Shown here one piece after another: positions 26,435 to 33,709 of a stretch of DNA of 37,858 nt. Source of the DNA: Burkholderiaceae bacterium (lineage in GTDB: Bacteria > Pseudomonadota > Gammaproteobacteria > Burkholderiales > Burkholderiaceae_C); assembly GCA_004299095.1 (NCBI GenBank), contig SCQQ01000052.1, positions 1-37,858 on the forward strand. The letters are read 5' to 3'. The position numbers were made by a program, and so were the translations under genes. The notes below the pieces were generated by a model. The model saw only the letters and a list, made by a program, of their open reading frames with translations, was not told the DNA's origin and made no database searches. The stretch's first letter is position 1. Every line of letters starts with the position of its first letter.

Positions 26435-27178
26435 ATGAAACTCAAGCTCGTCCTCATCCTGGCCACCAGCGCGCTGCTGAGCGCCTGCGCCACCGGCCCG
26501 CGCGTGGTCGATTCGCTGGTCACCACGCAGGCCGCGCACGCGCCCGGCACGGCGCTGCTGCAGAACGCGCACTACCGCTTCGTGCAGGAACCCAGCGTGG
26601 TCGGGCAGCCGTCACAGGAACAATTGCAAGCCATGGCCGCGCAAGCGCTGTTGCGCGTGGGCGCCGTGCAGGACGATGCGCACGCGCGCGTAAGCGTCCA
26701 GGCGGAGGGGCAGGTGGGCGTGGTCTGGGTGCCCGATTACTACGGCGGCTGGAGCAACCCGCAAATCGCGCTCGGACTGGGCTACGGCGGTGGCTGGCGC
26801 GGCGGCGGCTTCGGCTTGGGGTTTGATTGGCCATCCGCGTACCCGTATGGCTACCCGAGCCAGCCGGTCTACGTGAGCGAAGTCAGCCTGGTGATGCGCG
26901 ACCTGAAAACCGGCCAGATCGTGTACGACACGCGGGCGCGCCACCAGGGTCTGCGGGGCGACGTGGTTCCGGTGCTCTCGGCGCTGTTCGTCGCGGCGCT
27001 GCAGGGTTACCCCAATCCGGGGCCTGCGGTGCGCCGGGTCGATGTTCCCCTGATCCCCCTGGCGCCCGCGCCTGCGGCTGCAGAACCGGCACCTCGCGCG
27101 CCACAAGCCCCCGCCGCACCGGACGCGGCCACGCCGCTGCCGGTGCAGCCGCATGCCGCGGACCAAAACGACCTCTGA
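26435..27178 (+). CDS. DUF4136 domain-containing lipoprotein
   Basis: 247-residue outer-membrane-type lipoprotein. The N-terminus MKLKLVLILATSALLSAC is a lipoprotein signal with Cys18 in the lipobox LLSAC; the residue after Cys is Ala, favouring outer-membrane sorting. The DUF4136 body contains ALLQNAHYRFVQEPS, QAEGQVGVVWVPDYYG and a Gly/Tyr-rich stretch, then EVSLVMRDLKTGQIVYDTRA, typical of the family, which also supports the reading frame. The last ~50 residues are Pro/Ala-rich. Role unknown. ATG 26435 is chosen over the ATG at 26276 because of the lipoprotein signal. Confidence 0.88.
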   Translation: MKLKLVLILATSALLSACATGPRVVDSLVTTQAAHAPGTALLQNAHYRFVQEPSVVGQPSQEQLQAMAAQALLRVGAVQDDAHARVSVQAEGQVGVVWVPDYYGGWSNPQIALGLGYGGGWRGGGFGLGFDWPSAYPYGYPSQPVYVSEVSLVMRDLKTGQIVYDTRARHQGLRGDVVPVLSALFVAALQGYPNPGPAVRRVDVPLIPLAPAPAAAEPAPRAPQAPAAPDAATPLPVQPHAADQNDL

Positions 27179-27242
27179 CCCACGAGATCGGCGGGCATGC
27201 CGGAGGCGCCGGCTGAATGCGCTTGCAGTGCCGCGGCCAGCG

Positions 27243-28490
27243 CTATGGGTTCGCGCTTGACGCGGTGGCGACGCTCGCGGGTTGCGGCAGCCAGCGGAAC
27301 GCCAGCGCGCCCATGAACAGCGCCAGCGCGATGGCGCCGAACACCGGGCCGTAAGGATCGATCTGATGCGCTTGCGCGGACGACGCGATCAGTCCCGTGA
27401 TCCACTGCAATAAAGCGACGCCCATGAATAGCGCCATGGTGAAAAGTGCGAACGCGCGCCCGAGCACGGCCGGTTCGTAGGCGTCCTTCACGTCGGGGTA
27501 TTGCAGCGTGCCATAGCCGGACAGCGCGGCAAACAGGACCATGACCGCGATGTCGACATAGAGCCCGACATCGAACGCCATGACCGCGAACAGCGCGCCC
27601 GCCGCCATGGTGCACCAGAACAGCACGCCGCGGCGCGGCCGCGGACCCGGATCCGCACGGCCGAAGAGCGGCAGGCTGACCAGCGAAATGAGCGTGACCA
27701 CGATGATCAGGTTGCCCGTGGCCACTAGGTCCCAGCCGTAGCGATCGGCCATGAGCGGCCCCATCCACAGGCCGCGCAACGCAATGAAAGCGCCATACGT
27801 CACCAGCGCCAGCGCAATGATGCCCCAGGTGTGCGGCAGCTTGAACAGGTGGCCGAACGTGCGCAGCGCATGCGCGAGGGTTTCGCGCTGCGCGGTGTCA
27901 GGGCGCGTGGGCTCGCGCACGCCCAGCGCCATCACGGTCCAGGCGAGCGCCGCGAGCGCCGCCAGCAGCCAGAATCCGGCGTGCCACGACGCGGTGTCGA
28001 TCAGCCACGCGAGCGGCGTGCCGGTGAGCAGCATGCCCAGGCTGCCGAGCGCCAGGATGATGCTGGAAATAGTGGCGTACTGGCGCGCCGGAAAATGGCG
28101 CGCGATGTACACCGCGCACACCAGGAACGCCGGCGCGCAGCCGATGCCGATCAACACCTGGCCGAGCACCAGCAGGGGAAAAGTGTGCGCCAGCGCCGAC
28201 ACCACCGCGCCCAGCACCATCAGCGGCGACGCCAGCAGGATGGTGCGGCGCACGCCGTACAGGTCGATGCCGAGCCCCATGAACAGTTGCAGGCCGCCAA
28301 AAGCGAAGTGGTAGGCGGCGGCAAACAGGCCGAGCTGCCCCGGCGACAAATGCATTTCCGCCTGCAGCGGCGGCGCCATGATGGCCGCCACCGTGCGAAA
28401 CGCCTGGCTCATGAAAAAACCGGTGGTAAGCAGCAGCAGCGACGCCCAGGCGGCTGTCATGCGGAGCTTGGGCAATCGAAGCGGCGTCAT
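27243..28490 (-). CDS. MFS transporter
   Basis: 415-residue inner-membrane protein with twelve predicted helices. The N-terminal SLLLLTTGFFMSQAFRTVAA and PGQLGLFAAAYHFAFGGLQL, the A-motif-like GLGIDLYGVRRTILLASPLM between helices 2 and 3, and GIGCAPAFLVCAVYIARHFP place it among the set of MFS proteins often labelled as NarK/nitrate-type or sugar-phosphate-like; the substrate cannot be told. ATG 28490 is used; a TTG three bases upstream is in frame but unnecessary. Divergent from the phosphatase gene and convergent with the lipoprotein gene. Confidence 0.88.
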   Translation of the reverse strand: MTPLRLPKLRMTAAWASLLLLTTGFFMSQAFRTVAAIMAPPLQAEMHLSPGQLGLFAAAYHFAFGGLQLFMGLGIDLYGVRRTILLASPLMVLGAVVSALAHTFPLLVLGQVLIGIGCAPAFLVCAVYIARHFPARQYATISSIILALGSLGMLLTGTPLAWLIDTASWHAGFWLLAALAALAWTVMALGVREPTRPDTAQRETLAHALRTFGHLFKLPHTWGIIALALVTYGAFIALRGLWMGPLMADRYGWDLVATGNLIIVVTLISLVSLPLFGRADPGPRPRRGVLFWCTMAAGALFAVMAFDVGLYVDIAVMVLFAALSGYGTLQYPDVKDAYEPAVLGRAFALFTMALFMGVALLQWITGLIASSAQAHQIDPYGPVFGAIALALFMGALAFRWLPQPASVATASSANP

Positions 28491-28558
28491 CAATGGTTCG
28501 GGGCGGGGCGAGTCCAGCGCCGATGGTAGCGGGTCCCCGACGGGACCGGACCGGCCAC

Positions 28559-28564
28559 TACACT
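28559..28564 (+). promoter_or_regulatory. Candidate -10 box for leaderless phosphatase transcript
   Basis: TACACT ends 6 bases before ATG 28571, the same spacing as at radA. The gene has no Shine-Dalgarno site, so transcription starting on the A of the ATG is plausible. No clear -35 element. Confidence 0.4.
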
Positions 28565-28570
28565 TGCGCC

Positions 28571-29212
28571 ATGGACGCCACCCGCCTGCTGCTGATCCGC
28601 CACGGCGAGACCGACTGGAACGCCGCCAACCGGATCCAGGGGCAGCTCGACATCCCGCTCAACGCCCGCGGCCGGGAACAGGCGCGGCTGCTGGCCGAAG
28701 CACTGGCCGAGCGCGACCCGATCGACCACATTTACAGCAGCGACTTGGCGCGCGCGTTACAAACCGCGCAGGCCATCGGGACACGACTACAGAGCCCGAT
28801 CACACCGATGGCGGTGCTGCGCGAACGCGCATTCGGTGCCTTCGAGGGGCGCACCTTCGCCGACGTGCGCGCGAGCGACCCCGAGCAGAGCGAGCGCTGG
28901 CGCCGCCGCGATCCCGGCTGGGCGCCGCCGCACGGCGAAACCCTGGTGCGCTTCCGTGATCGCATCACGCGCGCCGTAACCGCATTGGCGCAGCAGAACC
29001 CGGGCCGGCAAATCGCGGTGGTGGCGCACGGCGGCGTGCTGGACGTGATGTACCGCGCCGCCACCGGCCTGGAGTTGCCGCCGCCGCGCACCTGGAAAAT
29101 CCCGAACGCGGCGGTCAATCGCGTGTTGTGGACGACAGACTCGGGCTTCACGCTGGTGGGCTGGGCCGATACCTCGCACCTGGACGCGACGCTGGACGAA
29201 GGGGTGGCCTGA
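28571..29212 (+). CDS. Histidine phosphatase family protein (phosphoglycerate mutase-like)
   Basis: 213 residues. The RHG motif is in LLLIRHGETDWNAANRIQGQ, where the His carries the phosphate; the second catalytic His is in VVAHGGVLDVMYRA, with Glu in LRERAFGAFEGR as the likely acid/base. The family includes phosphoglycerate mutases, cobalamin phosphatases and sugar-phosphatases; the substrate here is not clear. ATG 28571 is chosen over the in-frame 28493 because the residues before MDATRLLLIRHGE are not family-like. Faces the MFS gene divergently. Confidence 0.92.
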   Translation: MDATRLLLIRHGETDWNAANRIQGQLDIPLNARGREQARLLAEALAERDPIDHIYSSDLARALQTAQAIGTRLQSPITPMAVLRERAFGAFEGRTFADVRASDPEQSERWRRRDPGWAPPHGETLVRFRDRITRAVTALAQQNPGRQIAVVAHGGVLDVMYRAATGLELPPPRTWKIPNAAVNRVLWTTDSGFTLVGWADTSHLDATLDEGVA

Positions 29213-29221
29213 GCATCCGGA

Positions 29222-29355
29222 ATGACTGCCTGCGCTGCGCTCCGGCATGACCTCGCTGCGCACCAATGACGGGCGCTCCCGCGCCCATGACTCGAGTCAT
29301 GGCGACAACGCCGCCGTCATGTCGCCGCCGCGCGGCGACGTCCTCCCGTCATGAC
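29222..29355. repeat. Array of ATGAC motifs and GC hairpins (REP-like), copy B
   Basis: Four direct ATGAC motifs (29222, 29247, 29266, 29287) followed by three inverted GTCAT (29296, 29316, 29348; the last one overlaps a further ATGAC at 29351), spaced about 20-25 bases with GC-rich stems between, e.g. GGGCGC/GCGCCC at 29271-29285. The centre is the dyad ATGACTCGAGTCAT (29287-29300). It lies in a convergent gap, like copy A at 8866-9002. Confidence 0.7.
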
Positions 29356-29414
29356 ATCGCCAGCGCACGAGCGGTGCTCTTGTCGAGGCGCGCGTCTCGC
29401 CGCCAAACAGCGCT

Positions 29415-29900
29415 TCACGCGTGAAGCGCGCCGAGCGGCAAGCGCGTCTCGAACTTGGCGCGCTTGGTGGAAAAGAAGACGCGCACGTTGCGCACGTTGG
29501 CGTCCTGCGTGAACAGGCGTTCCGCCAGCGTCTGATAGGCCGCCATGTCGGCCACGCGCGCCATCAGAAAAAAATCCGGCCCAGACGACACTCGCCAGCA
29601 TTGCAGCACCGCGGCGTCGGCCACGGCGCGGCGCTCGAACTGATCCAGGTACTCGGCACCCTGGTGATCGAGCGTGACCTCGGCGATCGCGCTCAATCCC
29701 TCGCCCTGTAGCGCGGCCAGGCGGTCTTCGTTCAACAGGGCGACGGTGCGCGCAATCAGACCCGCCCTGACTAGGCGCTGCACGCGGCGCAGCGCCGTGG
29801 CCGGCGACACGCCAGCGCGCTCGGCCAGGGCCAGATTGCTCAGGCCGGCATCCGTCTGCAAAAGATCAAGCAGCGTCCAGTCGATGCTATCGAGTTTCAT
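29415..29900 (-). CDS. Lrp/AsnC family transcriptional regulator
   Basis: 161-residue DNA-binding regulator. The N-terminal winged helix-turn-helix (about 3-60) is typical: DSIDWTLLDLLQTDAGLSNL, then AERAGVSPATALRRVQRLVR AGLI. The C-terminal RAM ligand domain (about 65-150) has LSAIAEVTLDHQGAEYLDQF, SGPDFFLMARVADMAAYQTL and NVRNVRVFFSTKRAKF. Effector unknown, probably an amino acid. No Shine-Dalgarno: a palindrome ends one base before the ATG (29902-29920), suggesting autoregulation. It is divergent from glmS and may affect it. Confidence 0.93.
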   Translation of the reverse strand: MKLDSIDWTLLDLLQTDAGLSNLALAERAGVSPATALRRVQRLVRAGLIARTVALLNEDRLAALQGEGLSAIAEVTLDHQGAEYLDQFERRAVADAAVLQCWRVSSGPDFFLMARVADMAAYQTLAERLFTQDANVRNVRVFFSTKRAKFETRLPLGALHA

Positions 29901-29901
29901 A

Positions 29902-29920
29902 ATTTCAGCAAATCTGAAAT
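29902..29920. promoter_or_regulatory. Candidate operator of the Lrp/AsnC-family regulator
   Basis: ATTTCAG (29902-29908) and CTGAAAT (29914-29920) form a perfect 7-bp dyad with a 5-base AT-rich centre, the size and layout of Lrp-family sites. It directly abuts the regulator's start codon. A further weaker dyad, TTAATC (29934-29939) and GATTAA (29954-29959), lies in the same AT-rich intergenic region. Confidence 0.55.
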
Positions 29921-30025
29921 CTCTATTCTTGCGTTAATCATGTCGCAATCCCAGATTAATTTTTAAAGCTTAATGATATTTAAATTTCTTCACGAATCGC
30001 TAGCATCCATCCCGTTCACAGCAAC

Positions 30026-30040
30026 GGAGGGGTTTTCCCC
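30026..30040 (+). promoter_or_regulatory. glmS ribosome-binding site inside a GGGG-TTTT-CCCC hairpin
   Basis: GGAGG (30026-30030) is a strong Shine-Dalgarno sequence; its last bases are part of GGGG (30029-30032), which can pair with CCCC (30037-30040) directly before the ATG. The stem is only 4 bp, so its effect is uncertain. Confidence 0.5.
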
Positions 30041-31921
30041 ATGTGCGGCATCGTCGGCGCGGTTTCCACGCGCAACATCGTTCCCATCCTCGTCCAGGGG
30101 CTGCAACGGCTCGAATACCGGGGCTACGACTCCTGCGGGCTGGCAGTTCAAGCCGCCGGCAACGGCTTGCGGCGCATCCGCGGGATTGCGCGCGTGGCCG
30201 ATCTGGCGCAGCAGTGCGAGCAGGAGGGGTTGCAAGGCACCACCGGCATCGCGCACACGCGCTGGGCCACGCATGGCGCGCCGGCGGTGGCCAACGCCCA
30301 CCCGCACTTCAGCTTCGGCCCCAACGCCGGCGCCGAGCGCCGCGCGCGCGTCACGCTGGTGCACAACGGCATCATCGAGAACCACGAGGCACTGCACGCC
30401 GAACTGGCGGCCAAGGGCTACCGCTTCGACAGCCAGACCGACACCGAAGTCATCGTCCATCTGATCGACAGCCTGTATCAAGGCGATCTGTTCCGGGCGG
30501 TGCAGGCCGCCACTGCGCGCCTGCGCGGCAGCTATTCGATTGCCGTGCTGCATCGCGACGAGCCCGGTCGCCTGGTGGCGGCACGGCAAGGCTCCCCGCT
30601 GGTATTGGGGCTGGGATACGACGGCAAGGAGCGCTTCGTCGCCAGCGACGCCATGGCGCTGGCGGGCGTGACCGACCAGTTCATTTACCTGGAAGAAGGC
30701 GACGTGGCCGATGTCCAGTTGGGCAAGCATTGGATCGCCGACCGGTCGGGCCGCACGGTCGAGCGCGCGACGCGCACGGTGCATGCCACTGCGGCTGCGG
30801 CCGAGCTGGGGCCGTACCGCCATTACATGCAGAAGGAAATCTTCGAGCAGCCACGGGCGGTGGCCGACACGCTGGATGGTGTCGAGGCGCTGACGCCGGC
30901 GCTGTTCGAACCCGCGGGCACGAACGCGCCGGCCGGCGCAAAGGCCGAAGCGGTCTTCAAACGCATCCGCCAGGTCCTGATCCTCGCCTGCGGCACCAGC
31001 TACTACGCCGGCTGCGTCGCCAAGTACTGGCTGGAAGGCATCGCGCACATCCCGTGCCAGGTCGAGATTGCAAGCGAATACCGCTATCGCGATTCGGTGC
31101 CCGATCCCGACACGCTGGTGGTCACCATCTCGCAATCGGGCGAAACCGCCGACACGCTGGCGGCGCTGCGCCACGCACAACAGCTCGGCATGCGGCACAC
31201 GCTCACGGTGTGCAACGTCGCCACCAGCGTCATGGTGCGCGAATGCGAATTCGCGTTCCTGACGCGCGCCGGCATCGAAATCGGCGTGGCCAGCACCAAG
31301 GCGTTCACCACGCAACTGGTCGGCCTGTTCATGCTCACGCTGACGCTCGCGCGCCTGCGCGGCCACCTGAGCGCCGAGCAGGAAGCAGCCCACCTGAAAG
31401 CGCTGCGCCACGTTCCCACGGCGCTGCAATCGGTGCTGGCGCTGGAGCCGCAACTGATCAACTGGGCGGAACAGTTCGCCGCCAAGGAGGACGCGCTGTT
31501 CCTGGGACGCGGCCTGCACTATCCCATCGCGCAGGAAGGCGCGCTCAAGCTGAAGGAAATCAGCTACATCCACGCCGAAGCCTATGCCGCGGGCGAGCTC
31601 AAGCACGGACCGCTGGCCTTGGTCACCAGCGAGATGCCGGTGGTGACGGTCGCGCCCAAGGACGCGCTGCTGGAAAAGCTCAAAAGCAACATGCAGGAAG
31701 TGCGCGCGCGCGGCGGCGTGCTGTACGCCTTGGCCGACGCCGACACCCAGATCGAAAGCGGCGACGGCCTGCACGTGATTCGCATGCCCGAGCACTACGG
31801 GCTGCTGTCGCCCATCCTGCACGTGGTGCCGCTGCAATTGCTGGCCTATCACACCGCCATCGCGCGCGGCACCGACGTCGACAAGCCGCGCAACCTGGCC
31901 AAGAGCGTGACGGTGGAGTGA
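30041..31921 (+). CDS. glmS: Glutamine--fructose-6-phosphate aminotransferase (isomerizing)
   Basis: Makes glucosamine-6-phosphate from fructose-6-phosphate and glutamine, the first step toward UDP-GlcNAc for peptidoglycan and LPS. 626 residues (E. coli 609). Cys2 after Met1 is the glutaminase nucleophile (MCGIVGAVS); the N-terminal domain has [26 protein letters not shown]-like TRWATHGAP and [11 protein letters not shown]. Two SIS domains follow: [20 protein letters not shown] with [16 protein letters not shown], and [20 protein letters not shown] with [16 protein letters not shown]. The C-terminus [13 protein letters not shown] is canonical. It has a strong Shine-Dalgarno site. The upstream neighbour is the Lrp-type regulator, divergent. 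Confidence 0.98.
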   Translation: MCGIVGAVSTRNIVPILVQGLQRLEYRGYDSCGLAVQAAGNGLRRIRGIARVADLAQQCEQEGLQGTTGIAHTRWATHGAPAVANAHPHFSFGPNAGAERRARVTLVHNGIIENHEALHAELAAKGYRFDSQTDTEVIVHLIDSLYQGDLFRAVQAATARLRGSYSIAVLHRDEPGRLVAARQGSPLVLGLGYDGKERFVASDAMALAGVTDQFIYLEEGDVADVQLGKHWIADRSGRTVERATRTVHATAAAAELGPYRHYMQKEIFEQPRAVADTLDGVEALTPALFEPAGTNAPAGAKAEAVFKRIRQVLILACGTSYYAGCVAKYWLEGIAHIPCQVEIASEYRYRDSVPDPDTLVVTISQSGETADTLAALRHAQQLGMRHTLTVCNVATSVMVRECEFAFLTRAGIEIGVASTKAFTTQLVGLFMLTLTLARLRGHLSAEQEAAHLKALRHVPTALQSVLALEPQLINWAEQFAAKEDALFLGRGLHYPIAQEGALKLKEISYIHAEAYAAGELKHGPLALVTSEMPVVTVAPKDALLEKLKSNMQEVRARGGVLYALADADTQIESGDGLHVIRMPEHYGLLSPILHVVPLQLLAYHTAIARGTDVDKPRNLAKSVTVE

Positions 31922-31948
31922 CTTGATCTGCGGCCGGGCGGCTCGGTA

Positions 31949-31964
31949 ACCGCGGCGCCGCGGT
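31949..31964. terminator. 16-bp GC palindrome between convergent genes
   Basis: ACCGCGGCGCCGCGGT is perfectly self-complementary and lies 28 bases past the glmS stop, between glmS and the converging antiporter remnant. A bidirectional terminator is plausible; there is no U-tract. Confidence 0.4.
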
Positions 31965-31974
31965 GCGCCGCTGC

Positions 31975-32724
31975 TCAGATGGCGGACAACGGTTCGGTGC
32001 CGCAGACCGTTGCTGGTTGATCCGCGTCGGGATGCGAATCGGCCGTGCCTTCCGGCGGAACCAGCGCCATTACGGCCCAGCCGGTGTGCGGCTCGGTCTT
32101 GCACTGGGCGCCGGCGACGTGCAGACAGCCGGCGAGATCGATCAAGAACAGCAGCAGTGACGCGGTGCCGTGCTGCGCCAGGAATTGCAGCCAGCCGAAC
32201 CTCTTGGTCAGTTCGGTCGCTTTGATGGACCAGCCGGCTTGCAGGCGCGACTGGAGGCGCGCGTGCGACACGTCGTTGCCGAAGAGCGCGCGGGCCCGCA
32301 ACGACTTGACGAACTTGCGCTGGTCGGTCGCTTTCGCGCGCGCCAACACATGCCTGTGGAACACCTGGTCCTGGCCGAACTTGCGCCGGTAATGCAGACA
32401 GGCGAGCGGGTTGAATTCGCGCTCGGTGGACATGGCGAGCAGTTGGCCGAGGCCACTCAAGTCCAGATTCAGCTCGGCGAAGTGTGAAGTCGCATTGCCG
32501 TAGAACGTATTGAGATCTGCCATGCGCGCCTCGCTCACGCCCTCCCAGTCGTCATCGGCCAACACCACGCGCACCTTCTGGTCGGCCAGCGCCTTGCCGA
32601 CGGCGCGCGCCACGTCGTCGGAGCCCAGGATCAGTACGTCGTCGGGTTCCGGCTCGACCACCTTGAGCCACTTGGCCAGCGGCCACGCCGTGACGTTTTT
32701 CAGCACCACCGTGCCGATGATCAG
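31975..32724 (-). pseudogene. C-terminal remnant of a CPA1-type Na+/H+ antiporter with TrkA-N-like domain
   Basis: About 249 codons of the 3' part of a cation/proton antiporter gene. It begins inside the last membrane helix (LIIGTVVLKNVTAWPLAKWL) and continues into a cytosolic Rossmann-like RCK domain: DDVLILGSDDVARAVGKALA, VRVVLADDDWEGVSEARMAD, NTFYGNATSHFAELNLDLSG, and the LLAMSTEREFNPLACLHYR region; the C-terminal tail HTGWAVMALVPPEGTADSHP is typical. The ~350 residues of transmembrane antiporter core are missing. The open frame continues upstream to 32790 through unrelated codons (QSTRQKLGVDLNRLE) and has no ATG, so it is not expressible as a normal protein. The break at about 32722-32730 coincides with the start of the low-GC module; I infer that the module's arrival removed the 5' end. 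Confidence 0.85.
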
Positions 32725-32822
32725 TTCAAGCCTATTCAGATCGACACCAAGTTTCTGACGGGTGCTTTGAGTGTGCGCCGTAAGAAGCAAGGGTTTTCAC
32801 CTATAGACAACCCAATCCTCAA

Positions 32823-32858
32823 GGAGATCATTGGTCTGAGGTCAGACCTCTGATCTCC
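32823..32858. promoter_or_regulatory. 36-base near-perfect dyad, probable operator of the GntR regulator
   Basis: GGAGATCA (32823-32830) pairs with TGATCTCC (32851-32858) and GGTCTGA (32833-32839) with TCAGACC (32842-32848); only the TT/TC positions between break the symmetry. The core contains the GGTC...GACC half-sites expected for FadR-type GntR regulators. It lies 29 bases before the gntR ATG, so autoregulation is likely. A tandem ATTACAAC pair (32865-32880) follows it. Confidence 0.65.
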
Positions 32859-32887
32859 TGCGGCATTACAACATTACAACTAAGCCA

Positions 32888-33667
32888 ATGGCTCGCAACT
32901 CAACGCCTCTTGATTCGATAGACGCTTCTCCGAAAAGCTCTGACCCCGGCGCACTTCTCTCACCACCGCTTGCCGCGCAGTCAGGAAGAGGTGTCGTACT
33001 GCCGATCAGGGGTAACCGGCTCACTGTGCCTCAGCAAATCGTGGCTGAAATTCAGAGACTCATTGCCAGTCGGGCGCTCAAAGCCGGCGACAAACTACCG
33101 CCTGAGCGCCAGCTTGCGGTGCAGCTCAACGTCAGCCGCTCCGCACTGCGGGAAGCGCTTAGAGTACTGACCGAGCTCGCAATTCTGGACGTCAAACACG
33201 GGAAGGGTACCTATGTGTTAGAGCCACAGTTGAGGCCCCTGACCGATCTCTCGATCGTGGAGGACAGCGCCAAGCTGGCTTTCATGAAGCAAGCCATCGA
33301 AGCGCGAGCAGCCATCGAAATCGAAGTGGTTCGCCTCGCAGCTTTGCGCGCGGATGCCGAGAATATCAACGGCTTGGAAGCGTATTACGCCGAAAGTATT
33401 TCGGAGCCTTTGCAATCGAAACGGCGCTACGACTACGCATTAGCGTTCGAGAAGTTGATAGGGGAAGCAAGCAAGAACCCTTATTTAGTCAGTCTCCAAA
33501 ACCAGGCCCACAAATTCTTTTCCGAGGCTTGGCGCACCGGCGGATTCATTCCCAGGTCCGCTGACCAAAGAAACGTGCAGCACGCCCGCATTCTGCAGGC
33601 AATTGCCAGTCATAACGCGGATTTAGCTGTCGAATTGATGAAAATTCACATGCATATTAGTTTCTAA
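32888..33667 (+). CDS. FadR-subfamily GntR transcriptional regulator
   Basis: 259 residues. A poorly conserved N-terminal ~45 residues is followed by a winged helix-turn-helix (about 48-110: VPQQIVAEIQRLIASRALKA, DKLPPERQLAVQLNVSRSAL, VKHGKGTYV) and an FCD ligand-binding domain (about 125-255: MKQAIEARAAIEIEVVRLAA, AFEKLIGEASKNPYLVSL, QHARILQAIASHNADLAVEL). Where FCD proteins usually have Asp-x3-His, this one has Asp followed by Ala-Phe-Glu (DYALAFEKL), so one metal ligand may be replaced by Glu. The final HMHISF ends early. It presumably controls the downstream dehydratase/transporter genes by binding a sugar-acid-like effector. The 3' end is markedly AT-rich. Confidence 0.92.
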   Translation: MARNSTPLDSIDASPKSSDPGALLSPPLAAQSGRGVVLPIRGNRLTVPQQIVAEIQRLIASRALKAGDKLPPERQLAVQLNVSRSALREALRVLTELAILDVKHGKGTYVLEPQLRPLTDLSIVEDSAKLAFMKQAIEARAAIEIEVVRLAALRADAENINGLEAYYAESISEPLQSKRRYDYALAFEKLIGEASKNPYLVSLQNQAHKFFSEAWRTGGFIPRSADQRNVQHARILQAIASHNADLAVELMKIHMHISF

Positions 33668-33709
33668 CCATTATCAGTTCACTCATTAACTTGTTCACAC
33701 GAGATCATC

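Noticed and set aside
29222-29355. CRISPR array
   Set aside because: The repeated unit is only 5 bases, spacing is irregular and orientation flips; there are no cas genes.
29902-30040. glmS ribozyme in the leader
   Set aside because: The leader is only about 140 bases and AT-rich, with no ribozyme core that I can recognise.
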